The notes beneath the pieces were generated by a model, which had not been told where the DNA came from, did no database searches, and saw only the letters and a list, made by a program, of their open reading frames with translations. The position numbers were made by a program, and so were the translations under genes. DNA of 64,000 nucleotides from JAEUOS01 sp965279115 (lineage in GTDB: Bacteria > Pseudomonadota > Gammaproteobacteria > Burkholderiales > JAEUOS01), in NCBI GenBank assembly GCA_965279115.1, contig OZ257137.1:2356001-2420000 (forward strand), given 5' to 3'. Below, in pieces: positions 1-8,951 of this stretch. Each line of letters opens with the position of its first letter. The first letter of the stretch is position 1.

Positions 1-504
1 ATCCGCGAGCGTTTCGGCAACGACCGCATGAAGATGAACCAGGCCATGATGGAGCTTTACAAGGAGGAAAAGATCAATCCGTTGGGCGGCTGCCTGCCCA
101 TCGTGATCCAGATCCCGGTGTTCATCGCCCTGTACTGGACGCTCCTGGCCACGGTGGAAATGCGCCACGCGCCCTTCTACGGCTGGATCACCGACCTTTC
201 GGCGCCGGACACGCTGTTCGGCACATTGCCCTGGTTCGACATGCCGATCGGCTTGTTGCCCATCATCATGGCCGTGTCGATGTTCATCCAGACCAAGATG
301 AACCCGACGCCGCCTGACCCTATCCAGGCCAAGATGATGATGATCATGCCGGTGGTGTTTTCGGTGTTCTTCTTCTTCTTCCCTTCCGGGCTGGTGCTGT
401 ACTGGGTGGTCAACAACATCCTGTCGATCGCGCAACAGTGGCAGATCACCCGCATGATCGAGTCCGGTGCCGACCCGGACAAGAAGCCCAAGAAAAAGTC
501 CTGA
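1..504 (+). CDS. yidC: Membrane protein insertase YidC, C-terminal part (5' end outside window)
   Basis: The open frame runs in from base 1, so only the last 167 residues are present. They correspond to the conserved insertase core: a hydrophilic stretch (KEEKINPLGGC), then hydrophobic segments around IPVFIALYW, GLLPIIMAVSMFIQTKMNP and a final FFFFFPSGLVLYWVVNNILS helix, ending in a basic lysine-rich tail that in this family contacts the ribosome. YidC inserts and folds inner-membrane proteins, alone or with SecYEG. mnmE follows 21 bp downstream, the usual proteobacterial order (rpmH-rnpA-yidD-yidC-mnmE), which places dnaA and the replication origin probably just left of the window (inference). 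Confidence 0.97.
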   Translation: MRERFGNDRMKMNQAMMELYKEEKINPLGGCLPIVIQIPVFIALYWTLLATVEMRHAPFYGWITDLSAPDTLFGTLPWFDMPIGLLPIIMAVSMFIQTKMNPTPPDPIQAKMMMIMPVVFSVFFFFFPSGLVLYWVVNNILSIAQQWQITRMIESGADPDKKPKKKS

Positions 505-525
505 TTTCCTGGCCCTGGAGGCCAG

Positions 526-1866
526 ATGCCGAACAACGACGACACCATTGCGGCGATCGCAACCGCCCCGGGACGCGGCGGCATTGGCGTCGTGCGGGTT
601 TCCGGCAAGCATGTCCGCACATTGACGCAGGGCATCATTGGCCGCGAAGCCCGGCCGCGCATTGCCACATTCGGCGCTTTTCTGGACGGCGCAGGCCGGC
701 CGCTGGACCGCGGCCTCGCCATCTTTTTTCCGGGTCCCCACTCGTATACCGGCGAGGACGTTGTCGAATTCCAGGGCCATGGCGGGCCGGTGGTGATGAA
801 CCTGCTGTTGCGCCGCTGCGTCGAACTCGGTGCCAGGCTGGCCGAGCCCGGTGAATTCACCCGCCGCGCTTTCCTCAACGACAAGATCGACCTGGCCCAG
901 GCGGAAGCCGTGGCCGACCTGATCGATGCGGCTTCCGAACGCGCTGCGCGCGCCGCTCTGCGTTCACTCGATGGCGAGTTCTCGCGGGAAATCAGCCTGC
1001 TCCACGACCAGCTGGTGGAGTTGCGCGCCCTGGTCGAGGCGACGCTGGATTTTCCCGAAGAGGAGATCGATTTCCTCAAGCGCGCGCAGGCGCATGAACG
1101 CGTGGCCGCGATCGGCGCCACCCTGACAGGCCTGCAGCGGCGCGGACGCCAGGGCGCGCGCCTGCGTGCCGGGTTCACGATCGTTTTGGCGGGGCGTCCC
1201 AATGTCGGTAAATCATCGCTCCTGAACGCATTGGCTGGAGAGGAGGCGGCGATCGTCACTGCCGTGCCCGGCACCACCCGCGACACGGTGCATCGGGCGA
1301 TCTTGGTCGAAGGCATGGTGCTCAACGTGATCGACACCGCCGGGCTGCGCGACACCACCGACGAGGTTGAAGCCATTGGCATCGAGCGTACGCGCCGCGA
1401 AATCGCGCGTGCCGATCTGGTCCTGCACATGGTGGAGGCGGCGGGCGAGGGGCCTGAGGACGCGCTGGCGGCCGGGACGATCCCGGCCGGGATCACCCGG
1501 CTCAAGGTGATCAACAAGATCGACAAGAGTGGTGAAGCCCCCGGCCTTTCGGTTGACGCGATCCGGATTTCGGCCCGATCCGGCGCTGGGCTGGACGCGC
1601 TGCGTGCAGAGTTGCTGCGTCACGCGGGACTCGAAGGTGCCGGCGAGGATGTGGTGATCGCGCGAGAACGTCATATGGCTGCGCTGGACGAGGCGAAGCT
1701 GGCGGTTGACGCGGCTCAACAGCATCTCGAGGCGACAGAGCCGCCGCTGGAACTGCTGGCCGAGGAGTTGCGTCATGCACACGAGGCGTTGGGCGGGATC
1801 ACCGGGGAGTTTTCAGCGGACGATCTGCTCGGTGAGATTTTCGGGCGGTTTTGCATAGGGAAGTGA
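526..1866 (+). CDS. mnmE: tRNA uridine-5-carboxymethylaminomethyl modification GTPase MnmE
   Basis: 446 residues, the normal family length. MnmE works with MnmG to make the cmnm5 modification of U34 in certain tRNAs. The N-terminal folate-binding domain starts near PGRGGIGVVRVSG. The G domain has G1 GRPNVGKSS (223-231), G3 DTAG (270-273) and G4 NKID (330-333). The protein ends in the diagnostic FCIGK, whose Cys is needed for modification. The start ATG follows an acceptable GGAGG-like site (CTGGAGGCC). It lies 21 bp after yidC; its partner mnmG is at 7011 in the same orientation. Confidence 0.97.
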   Translation: MPNNDDTIAAIATAPGRGGIGVVRVSGKHVRTLTQGIIGREARPRIATFGAFLDGAGRPLDRGLAIFFPGPHSYTGEDVVEFQGHGGPVVMNLLLRRCVELGARLAEPGEFTRRAFLNDKIDLAQAEAVADLIDAASERAARAALRSLDGEFSREISLLHDQLVELRALVEATLDFPEEEIDFLKRAQAHERVAAIGATLTGLQRRGRQGARLRAGFTIVLAGRPNVGKSSLLNALAGEEAAIVTAVPGTTRDTVHRAILVEGMVLNVIDTAGLRDTTDEVEAIGIERTRREIARADLVLHMVEAAGEGPEDALAAGTIPAGITRLKVINKIDKSGEAPGLSVDAIRISARSGAGLDALRAELLRHAGLEGAGEDVVIARERHMAALDEAKLAVDAAQQHLEATEPPLELLAEELRHAHEALGGITGEFSADDLLGEIFGRFCIGK

Positions 1867-1933
1867 CCATTCCGGGCAACCCTGCGAGAATCCGCGTCTG
1901 GCCGGTGGTCACACGAACAAGAAGGAGACGGAC

Positions 1934-2917
1934 ATGCAGAGGACAGGCAGGTTTTGGCTGTTGATGTTGTCTGCCGCGTTTGCGGCTTTTGGGTTGGCGC
2001 GGCCAGCAGCGGCGCAGGAGTATCCGGCCAAGACCATCACCTTCATCGTGCCCTATGCCGCCGGCGGGAACGGAGATATTCGCGGTCGCCAGGTATCGCA
2101 AAAGCTGGCGACCATTCTCGGCCGACCGGTGGTGGTGGAGAACAAGGCAGGCGCCGGTGGCAACATCGGCACCGACGCCATCGCCAAGGCGGCGCCGGAT
2201 GGTTACACCATTGGCATGGGCAATTTTGCGCCCTTGGCGGTGAACGCGGCACTGTTCAAGAGCCTGCCCTTCGATCCGAAAAAGGACGTGCTGCCTGTGG
2301 CGCTGATCGAACGCGGGCCACTGGTTCTGATGGTCAATCCGAAGTCCGCCTACAAGACCGTGCAGGACATCGTGGCCGCGGCCAAGGCAAAGCCGGGCAT
2401 GCTGACCATTGCCAACGGCGGTATCGGCGGGTCGCACCACCTGTCGGCGGAGTTGTTCAAGCAATCTGCCGGCATCGACATGATCAGTGTGGCCTACAAG
2501 GGCGGGTCGCCCGCCACCACCGACCTGATGGCCGGCAATGTGGAGATGATGTTCGAGCAGATGTACGCCGCGGCACCTTCCATCGCCAGCGGCAAGTTGC
2601 GGCCTATCGCGATCACCGCGAAGGCGCGACTGGCCCAGTATCCGCAGGTGCCGACATTCGCGGAGACGGGATATCCCGCGGTGGAAGTGCAAAACTGGCA
2701 GGGTGTGATCGTGCCCAGGGGCACGCCGTCGGCCATCATCGCCAAGCTCAACGACGCGGTGAACAAGGCGCTCCGGGAGCCCGACATGCGCGAGAAGATC
2801 ACCTCGCAAGGCAACGAGGCGGTCGGCGGCACGCCTCAGGAGTTTGCGCAGTTGATCGCGGCCGAGTCCGAAAAGTGGGGCAAAGTCGTGCGCGAAGCGA
2901 AGATCAAGCCGGAGTAG
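1934..2917 (+). CDS. Bug-family tripartite tricarboxylate transporter substrate-binding protein
   Basis: 327 residues with an N-terminal signal peptide ending near residues 25-27 (ARPAAAQEYP). The mature protein has the Bug/TctC hallmarks: ITFIVPYAAGGNGD near the N terminus, VVENKAGAGGNIGTD, and YKGGSPATTDLMAG. Such receptors bind carboxylates in the periplasm, classically for a TctAB permease; none is nearby, so it is one of the orphan receptors common in Burkholderiales. A GAAGGAGAC ribosome site precedes the ATG. A thioesterase-like gene follows 46 bp downstream and may be cotranscribed. The ligand cannot be told from sequence. Confidence 0.9.
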   Translation: MQRTGRFWLLMLSAAFAAFGLARPAAAQEYPAKTITFIVPYAAGGNGDIRGRQVSQKLATILGRPVVVENKAGAGGNIGTDAIAKAAPDGYTIGMGNFAPLAVNAALFKSLPFDPKKDVLPVALIERGPLVLMVNPKSAYKTVQDIVAAAKAKPGMLTIANGGIGGSHHLSAELFKQSAGIDMISVAYKGGSPATTDLMAGNVEMMFEQMYAAAPSIASGKLRPIAITAKARLAQYPQVPTFAETGYPAVEVQNWQGVIVPRGTPSAIIAKLNDAVNKALREPDMREKITSQGNEAVGGTPQEFAQLIAAESEKWGKVVREAKIKPE

Positions 2918-2963
2918 GGCGGTCCTGGAGTGCGTGCGAATTGCGGAACAAGGAGGCTCGGCG

Positions 2964-3371
2964 ATGAATGCGGATGAAGGGCAGAGGATACTTGCGGACA
3001 ATTTCGCGCCATGGGTGCTGGCGCTCGGCTTGAAGGTGACGGGGTGCGAAGGCGGTGAAGCGCGGCTTGTGCTGCCGTTCTCGCCGACGCTGGTGCGGGT
3101 GGGCGGCACCGTCTGCGGCCAGGCGCTGATGGCCGCAGCGGATACCGCGATGGTGATCGCGATTTCTTCCGCACTAGGTGGCTTCCGGCCGATGGCGACG
3201 GTGTCGCAGAACACCAGTTTCATGCGGGCGATTTCCGGGGTGGATGTGGAAATCATGGCGCGCGTATTGAAGCCCGGCCGGAGTCTCGTTTTTGGCGAGA
3301 TCGAAATGCGGGCCGCCGGCGACGAGCGCCTTTCGGCTCACGTGACAACCACCTACGCGCTGGCTGCCTGA
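2964..3371 (+). CDS. PaaI-type hotdog-fold thioesterase
   Basis: 135 residues from ATG 2964, chosen because a perfect AAGGAGG lies 7 bases upstream; an upstream in-frame GTG at 2934 lacks this. The layout is that of the PaaI/YdiI hotdog family: VTGCEGGEARLVLPFSPTLVRVGGTVCGQALMA carries the strand-helix core, then GFRPMATVSQNTSFMRAI and a beta-rich end. These enzymes hydrolyse acyl- or aryl-CoA thioesters, usually as homotetramers in the cytoplasm. The usual acidic catalytic residue of the PaaI helix is not obvious (GGTVCGQALM), so activity is uncertain. Substrate unknown. Confidence 0.8.
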   Translation: MNADEGQRILADNFAPWVLALGLKVTGCEGGEARLVLPFSPTLVRVGGTVCGQALMAAADTAMVIAISSALGGFRPMATVSQNTSFMRAISGVDVEIMARVLKPGRSLVFGEIEMRAAGDERLSAHVTTTYALAA

Positions 3372-3513
3372 GGTCGCGTTCCAGCCGCAGTTTTGTGGTT
3401 TCCCGTGACCTGCGTCACACCGCCTGCATATCTCCTCTTCGTGATGTGAAACATTGTTTCGCATGCGTGGCGGCCGCTCAAGGTTGTGTGGTATCGTGCG
3501 CGCCTCTTTTTAA

Positions 3514-3552
3514 TCGGGCAGTCCTTTGGGAAGACCTTTCCCGACTGCCCCG
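3514..3552 (+). promoter_or_regulatory. Hairpin in the pckG leader
   Basis: An 8-bp stem GGGCAGTC (3516-3523) / GACTGCCC (3543-3550) stacks directly on a 5-bp stem GGGAA (3528-3532) / TTCCC (3538-3542), leaving a 4-base bulge on one side. It lies about 70 bases upstream of the pckG start, within the 247-bp gap after the thioesterase gene. No U-run follows, so it is not a simple terminator. A leader or mRNA-stability element, or an operator, is possible; function is inferred only from position. Confidence 0.45.
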
Positions 3553-3618
3553 CCCGGCAGCAAGCGCCCACCCGCGCGAGCTCGAGACGAGCGTCTAGCC
3601 TTCAGGGATCCTTCGCTC

Positions 3619-5442
3619 ATGAATGCAGTACTCAAATCCGCCGCCCCCGCTTACGTTCGCAATGCAAAACTGGTTGACTGGGTCAACCAAATGGCGGCCC
3701 TGGCCAAGCCCGACCGCGTGGTTTGGTGCGATGGCAGCCAGGAAGAAAACGACCGCCTGCTGGGCGAGATGTGCGCTACCGGCATGCTCAAGAAGCTGAA
3801 CCCGGTCAAGCGCCCGAATTCATATCTTGCCTTGTCCGATCCCAATGACGTGGCGCGGGTTGAAGAGCGTACTTTCGTATGTTCGGAAACCCGAGAGGCC
3901 GCCGGCCCGATGAACAACTGGGTGGCGCCGGCTGAAATGCGCGCCACCATGAATCGGCTGTTCGACGGTTGCATGCGCGGGCGCACCATGTATGTGGTGC
4001 CGTTCTCGATGGGTCCGCTGGGCTCGCATATTTCGCAGATCGGTGTTGAACTCAGCGACTCACCCTACGTGGTGGTGAGCATGCGCATCATGACGCGCAT
4101 GGGCCGCGCCGTGTACGACGTGCTGGGCGAAGACGGCTATTTCGTGCCCTGCATGCATTCGGTCGGCATGCCGGTCGAAGCCGGCAAGGCGGATGTGCGC
4201 TGGCCTTGCAACAACGAGCAAAAGTGGATCGTCCACTATCCCGAAACCCGCGAAATCTGGAGTTACGGTTCCGGTTACGGCGGCAACGCCCTGCTCGGCA
4301 AGAAATGCCTGGCGCTGCGTATTGCCTCGGTGATGGCACGCGACGAAGGCTGGTTGGCCGAGCACATGCTCATTCTCGGGGTGACCAACCCGAAGGGCGA
4401 GAAGACCTACGTGACCGGCGCCTTCCCATCGGCCTGCGGCAAGACCAACTTCGCCATGCTGGTGCCGCCGAAAGTCGGCTTCGAAGGCTGGAAGGTCACG
4501 ACTATCGGCGAGGACATCGCCTGGATCAAGCCCAACAAGGACGGCAAGTTCTACGCGATCAACCCGGAAGCGGGTTACTTCGGCGTTGCCCCGGGTACCA
4601 ACTACCACACCAATCCCAACTGCATGACCGCCATCGAGCGGGACACCATTTTCACCAACGTGGCCGAAACGCCCGATGGCGACGTGTGGTGGGAAGGCAT
4701 GACCGACGAGGCGCCAGCCAAGCTGATCGACTGGCAAGGCAAGGAATGGACCCCGGGCTGCGGGCGTCCGGCGGCGCACGCGAACTCGCGCTTTACCGTG
4801 CCGGCTACCCGTTGCCCCTCACTCGACCCGCAGTGGGATGACCCGAACGGCGTGCCGATCTCGGCGTTCCTGTTCGGTGGCCGTCGCTCCGACACCACGC
4901 CACTGGTAACCGAAGCGCTCAGCTGGGAGGATGGCGTCTACAAGGCCGCCACCATGGGTTCGGAAACCACCGCGGCGATCGCCGGCAAGCAGGGCGTGGT
5001 GCGGCGCGACCCGATGGCGATGATCGCCTTCGTCGGCTACAACATGGGCGAATACTTCCGCCACTGGCTGAAGATGGGTCGTACCGTCAGCCAGCCGCCG
5101 CGCATTTTCCAGGTGAACTGGTTCCGCAAGAATGCCGAAGGCAAGTTTGTATGGCCGGGGTTTGGCGACAACATGCGCGTGCTGAAATGGGTGGTGGAGC
5201 GTTGCGCCGGCACCGCGCACGCCAACAAGACCGCGCTGGGCTATGCGCCGGACTATGCCGATCTGCACTGGCAGGGCATCAGCTTCGACACGCAAAAGTT
5301 CGAGAACGTCACTGCCATCGATCACGGCCAGTGGAAAGCTGAACTCGGCATGCATGATGAGCTGTTCAAGAAGCTCGAAGGCTATGTGCCGGACGAATTG
5401 CTGGACAACCGCAAGGGTCTGGAAAGCCGGCTGGCTGCCTGA
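3619..5442 (+). CDS. pckG: Phosphoenolpyruvate carboxykinase (GTP)
   Basis: 607 residues from ATG 3619, matching the roughly 600-residue GTP-dependent PEPCK family. It interconverts oxaloacetate + GTP and PEP + GDP + CO2, linking the TCA cycle to gluconeogenesis. The GTP-PEPCK signature FPSACGKTNFAML (about 268-280) holds the P-loop and the reactive-loop cysteine (Cys273). Other family motifs seen: FPRE-like substrate loop region (GSGYGGNALLGKKC), RRSDTTPLV, and FRKNAEGKFVWPGFGDNMRVLKW near the C terminus. A frame extension upstream to 3526 is low-complexity and unlike the family, so it was not used. Followed by a strong terminator. Confidence 0.97.
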   Translation: MNAVLKSAAPAYVRNAKLVDWVNQMAALAKPDRVVWCDGSQEENDRLLGEMCATGMLKKLNPVKRPNSYLALSDPNDVARVEERTFVCSETREAAGPMNNWVAPAEMRATMNRLFDGCMRGRTMYVVPFSMGPLGSHISQIGVELSDSPYVVVSMRIMTRMGRAVYDVLGEDGYFVPCMHSVGMPVEAGKADVRWPCNNEQKWIVHYPETREIWSYGSGYGGNALLGKKCLALRIASVMARDEGWLAEHMLILGVTNPKGEKTYVTGAFPSACGKTNFAMLVPPKVGFEGWKVTTIGEDIAWIKPNKDGKFYAINPEAGYFGVAPGTNYHTNPNCMTAIERDTIFTNVAETPDGDVWWEGMTDEAPAKLIDWQGKEWTPGCGRPAAHANSRFTVPATRCPSLDPQWDDPNGVPISAFLFGGRRSDTTPLVTEALSWEDGVYKAATMGSETTAAIAGKQGVVRRDPMAMIAFVGYNMGEYFRHWLKMGRTVSQPPRIFQVNWFRKNAEGKFVWPGFGDNMRVLKWVVERCAGTAHANKTALGYAPDYADLHWQGISFDTQKFENVTAIDHGQWKAELGMHDELFKKLEGYVPDELLDNRKGLESRLAA

Positions 5443-5464
5443 TTCCGGGTTTTGGTCAGAAAGG

Positions 5465-5490
5465 AAAGCCGCCCTCGGGCGGCTTTTTTG
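5465..5490 (+). terminator. Rho-independent terminator of pckG
   Basis: Stem GCCGCC (5468-5473) / GGCGGC (5478-5483) with a CTCG tetraloop, flanked by AAA on the left and followed by six T residues. It begins 25 bases after the pckG stop. Confidence 0.9.
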
Positions 5491-5595
5491 TTTCCATGAG
5501 CCTCCTCAACCCTTTCTGGGCTGACGCGTCTTTACTTCGCCCGCCACCTATGCATACTCGCGGTCGGACCTGTGTCCGGCAATCCTGCCGGCGGG

Positions 5596-5611
5596 TGTTT
5601 CACGTGAAACA
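5596..5611. promoter_or_regulatory. parS: parS site (ParB/Spo0J centromere), copy 1
   Basis: Perfect 16-bp palindrome TGTTTCACGTGAAACA, identical to the near-universal chromosomal parS consensus. It sits 9 bases upstream of the start codon of the beta-propeller gene. parA and parB are 5-7 kb downstream, where parS clusters are expected in an origin-proximal region. Binding by the local ParB is an inference from the motif. Confidence 0.95.
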
Positions 5612-5620
5612 GGGGATGAC

Positions 5621-6760
5621 ATGAAAAAAACCATGATTGCCGCGGCACTGGCCACCGCCTTTGCGGCGCCGGCTTGGGCGCAAATCGCAGTTTCTGCCAA
5701 CGACGGCAAAGTGCGTCTCGAAAACGGCGTGGTGAAGACCACGCCCAACAACCCGGATACGGTTGCGATCATCGACATGGGTGCGCGGCCGCCCAAGCTG
5801 CTGCACGAGATCGAGGTACCGACCTCCATCGTCGGGCCGCCCACATCGGTGGCGATCACGCCCGACCGCTCGATCGCCCTGGTCACGGCGAACATGAAGC
5901 TGGATCCGGCCGACCCAACCAAGCAGACCCCCGACAACCGCATGTCGATCATCGACCTCAAGGCCAACCCGCCGGTTGTGATCGGGACGGTCGAGACCGG
6001 CAAGGGGCCGGCGGGTGTCGCGATTGGTCCGAAGGGAAATATCGCGCTGGTCGCCAATCGGGAAGAGGGCACCGTGTCGGTGTTCGCCATCGATGGCAAG
6101 GCGCTCACCGCGCTGGGCAAGGTTGATTTCGGCAACCCGAAGTCCGGGCCGTCCGGCATATCCATCACCCCGGACGGTGCCACCGCCCTGGTGACGCGCG
6201 ACGGGGACAACCGCATCTCGGTGGTGGCGATCGATCGCGACAAGGCGGAATACACCAAGCGCGATATGTTTCCGGGACAACGCCCCTATGGCGTCGAGAT
6301 CTCCAGCAAGGGTGACATCGCCGTGGTTGCGAATATTGGTGCCGGACAAGGCGACGCCGACACCATCAGCGTCATCGACATGAAGGCCAAACCGGTCCGC
6401 GTCGTGGATACCGTGACCGTCGGCCAGACGCCTGAAGGTATCGCGATGAGCCCGGACGGCAAATGGGTGGCGGTTACCGTGATGAATGGAAGCAACAAGC
6501 CGATCGCGTCGCCGTTCTATAACGCGTTGGGGGTGCTGAAGCTGTACAAGGTGGTCGGCAAGAAGCTGGTCTATACCTCGCAGGTGGAAACCGGCGTCTG
6601 GACCCAGGGCATCGCGTTCACTCCCGACAGCAAGACGCTGCTCATCCAGAACAAGGAACAGAAGGAGCTGCAGGTGCTGGCGATCCGGGGTGACAAGGTG
6701 GTTGACACCAAACAGCGCATCGCCATGAAGAACGGCGGCGCCGGCATCGCTGCCCGCTAG
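5621..6760 (+). CDS. Secreted YncE/YVTN-type beta-propeller protein
   Basis: 379 residues with a signal peptide (MKKTMIAAALATAFAAPAWAQ). The mature part is a chain of about seven repeats with the pattern 'SITPDG..A.VT....N.ISV..' (for example GISITPDGATALVTRDGDN, GIAMSPDGKWVAVTVMNG, GIAFTPDSKTLLIQNKEQ), as in YVTN/lactonase-like propellers. Such periplasmic proteins have varied or unknown roles; no catalytic site can be assigned. The gene lies exactly between two parS sites and stands alone: pckG ends in a terminator before it, and the second parS inverted repeat follows the stop by 12 bases. Confidence 0.85.
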   Translation: MKKTMIAAALATAFAAPAWAQIAVSANDGKVRLENGVVKTTPNNPDTVAIIDMGARPPKLLHEIEVPTSIVGPPTSVAITPDRSIALVTANMKLDPADPTKQTPDNRMSIIDLKANPPVVIGTVETGKGPAGVAIGPKGNIALVANREEGTVSVFAIDGKALTALGKVDFGNPKSGPSGISITPDGATALVTRDGDNRISVVAIDRDKAEYTKRDMFPGQRPYGVEISSKGDIAVVANIGAGQGDADTISVIDMKAKPVRVVDTVTVGQTPEGIAMSPDGKWVAVTVMNGSNKPIASPFYNALGVLKLYKVVGKKLVYTSQVETGVWTQGIAFTPDSKTLLIQNKEQKELQVLAIRGDKVVDTKQRIAMKNGGAGIAAR

Positions 6761-6766
6761 CTTGTT

Positions 6767-6794
6767 CCGGGGTGTTTCACGTGAAACACCCCGG
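6767..6794. promoter_or_regulatory. parS: parS site, copy 2, inside a 28-bp perfect palindrome
   Basis: The 16-bp consensus TGTTTCACGTGAAACA is at 6773-6788. The palindrome extends six bases further on each side (CCGGGG / CCCCGG), giving a perfect 28-bp inverted repeat at 6767-6794 followed by ATTTTC. The extended stem could also form an RNA hairpin ending the beta-propeller transcript, so the site may double as a terminator (inference). Confidence 0.93.
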
Positions 6795-6970
6795 ATTTTC
6801 TGTTGGTTGGTGTTCAGATAGACGTCCCCCGGGCCCGGGGACGGTGCCAAAGCCTGCCCAAACGTCTGAAACGCCGTCCAAACCCTGCTTTACCCTGATG
6901 GATTTGCGCCTGCACAACACTCTGCCCGCCCCGACGCGCCGATGGCATGGGAAGCCGGAGCGCAATCCCC

Positions 6971-6976
6971 TATAAT
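6971..6976 (+). promoter_or_regulatory. Candidate -10 element for the mnmG-rsmG-parAB operon
   Basis: A perfect TATAAT lies 35 bases upstream of the preferred mnmG GTG start. No good -35 hexamer is visible at 16-18 bases, so the promoter call is tentative. It would put transcription start near 6983, inside the longer alternative mnmG frame that begins at 6942, which argues against that longer start. Confidence 0.45.
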
Positions 6977-7010
6977 CCCTACCCCTTCGCAATCACCCGG
7001 AACAGCCGCC

Positions 7011-8951
7011 GTGGCCTCGATTTCCTATACCCATCCGGACGAATACGACGTCATTGTCGTAGGTGGCGGCCATGCCGGCACCGAGGCGGCGCTGGCCGCG
7101 GCCCGCATGGGTGTGCGTACATTGCTGGTTACCCACAATATGGAAACGCTGGGTGCGATGAGTTGTAATCCGTCCATCGGCGGGATTGGCAAGGGCCACC
7201 TGGTCAAGGAGGTCGACGCCCTGGGTGGCGCGATGGCGATCGCCACCGACGAGGCGGGTATACAGTTTCGTATCCTCAATTCGAGCAAGGGCCCGGCGGT
7301 GCGCGCCACTCGCGCGCAGGCGGACCGGGTGTTGTACAAGCAGGCGATCCGGTCACGGCTGGAAAACCAGCCAAACCTCACCATTTTTCAGCAGGCGGTT
7401 GACGACCTGACGGTCGAAGGCGATCGTGTCACCGGTGTCGTGACCCAGCTGGGTGTGCGTTTCCGCACTCGCTCGGTGGTGCTTACTGCCGGCACATTCC
7501 TTTCCGGCCTGATTCATGTCGGCCTCTCCAGTTACGAGGCCGGTCGCGCCGGTGATCCACCCGCGCGGTCGCTTGGTGCCAGGCTCAAGGAACTGCAATT
7601 GCCGCAAGGGCGGCTCAAGACGGGCACGCCGCCGCGACTGGACGGCAAGAGCATCGATTTTTCGGTACTCGGTGTCCAGCCCGGGGACGATCCGGTACCG
7701 GTGTTTTCCTACCTGGGCCGCCGCGACATGCATCCGCGCCAGTTGCCCTGCTGGATCACCCATACCACGACAGAAACCCACGACATCATCCGTTCGGGGC
7801 TGGACCGCTCACCCATGTTCACCGGGGTGATCGAAGGTGTGGGGCCGCGCTATTGCCCGTCCATCGAGGACAAGATCCACCGCTTCGCCGACAAGAATTC
7901 GCACCAGATCTTTCTTGAGCCGGAGGGGCTTTCGACCCATGAGATTTACCCCAACGGCATCTCGACCAGCCTGCCGTTCGATATCCAGCTGCGTCTGGTG
8001 CGCAGCATGAAGGGTCTGGAAAAGGCACATATCCTTCGTCCCGGCTACGCCATCGAATACGATTTCTATGACCCTCGCGGCCTCAAGTCATCCCTTGAGA
8101 CGCGTGCCATCGACAGCCTGTTCTTTGCCGGACAGATCAACGGCACCACCGGATATGAGGAGGCTGCGGCCCAAGGGCTGCTGGCCGGACTGAACGCGGC
8201 GCTCAAGGTGCGTGGTCGCAATGCATGGTGTCCCGCGCGCAGCGAAGCCTACCTTGGTGTCCTGGTTGATGACCTGATCACCCGCGGCGTGACCGAACCC
8301 TACCGCATGTTCACCAGCCGGGCCGAGTTCCGACTTTCGCTGCGCGAGGACAATGCTGATGCGCGCCTTACCGAAACCGGCCGCGCATTGGGCCTGGTAG
8401 GTGATGTGCAGTGGGACTTTTACTGCCGCAAGCGCGACGCCGTGGCACAGGAAACAGAACGCCTGAAATCCCTGTGGGTGAACCCTCACATACTCGCCAA
8501 ACAAGAAGCAGAGCGAGTCTTGGGAACAGTCATTGAGCGAGAATACAATCTGCTGGACCTCCTGAGGCGCCCGGCAGTGGACTATGATTCGCTGGTGGGC
8601 ATGTCGTTTGGTGCCGATCCGGCGCCTGCCGGTGCAGGTACTTTTGATGCCGATATCGCCGACCAGGTGATCGGCCAGGTGGAGATCCGCGCCAAGTATC
8701 AGGGCTACATCGACCGTCAGGCGGGCGAGGTGGAACGGTCGGCCGCACAGGAACACACCGTGTTGCCGGCGGACCTGGACTATGCCGAGGTTCGCGGTCT
8801 GACCCGTGAAGCGCAGGCGAAACTTGCGCAACAACGCCCGGAAACGCTCGGCCAGGCGTCGCGCATCCAGGGAATCACGCCGGCAACGATTTCGCTCCTG
8901 CTGGTGCATCTCAAGAAATCGGGCGCGACACGGCAGGGGATGGCGGCGTGA
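7011..8951 (+). CDS. mnmG: tRNA uridine-5-carboxymethylaminomethyl modification FAD enzyme MnmG (GidA)
   Basis: 646 residues from GTG 7011, close to the usual ~630. An ATG at 6942 would add 23 residues with no family likeness and would contain the TATAAT element. The FAD-binding Rossmann motif DVIVVGGGHAGTEAA is near the N terminus. Family signatures follow: CNPSIGGIGKGHLVKE, the GRLKTGTPPRLD block, the NGTTGYEEAAAQGLLAG segment, and the C-terminal helical domain ending in GITPATISLLLVHLKK. MnmG forms a heterotetramer with MnmE and installs the cmnm5 group at U34. It heads mnmG-rsmG-lipocalin-parA-fkbM-parB, with stop/start overlaps through the first genes. Confidence 0.96.
   Translation: MASISYTHPDEYDVIVVGGGHAGTEAALAAARMGVRTLLVTHNMETLGAMSCNPSIGGIGKGHLVKEVDALGGAMAIATDEAGIQFRILNSSKGPAVRATRAQADRVLYKQAIRSRLENQPNLTIFQQAVDDLTVEGDRVTGVVTQLGVRFRTRSVVLTAGTFLSGLIHVGLSSYEAGRAGDPPARSLGARLKELQLPQGRLKTGTPPRLDGKSIDFSVLGVQPGDDPVPVFSYLGRRDMHPRQLPCWITHTTTETHDIIRSGLDRSPMFTGVIEGVGPRYCPSIEDKIHRFADKNSHQIFLEPEGLSTHEIYPNGISTSLPFDIQLRLVRSMKGLEKAHILRPGYAIEYDFYDPRGLKSSLETRAIDSLFFAGQINGTTGYEEAAAQGLLAGLNAALKVRGRNAWCPARSEAYLGVLVDDLITRGVTEPYRMFTSRAEFRLSLREDNADARLTETGRALGLVGDVQWDFYCRKRDAVAQETERLKSLWVNPHILAKQEAERVLGTVIEREYNLLDLLRRPAVDYDSLVGMSFGADPAPAGAGTFDADIADQVIGQVEIRAKYQGYIDRQAGEVERSAAQEHTVLPADLDYAEVRGLTREAQAKLAQQRPETLGQASRIQGITPATISLLLVHLKKSGATRQGMAA

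Noticed and set aside
6942..7010. Longer mnmG N terminus from ATG 6942
   Set aside because: The extra 23 residues have no family likeness and overlap the TATAAT element; GTG 7011 fits the family length.
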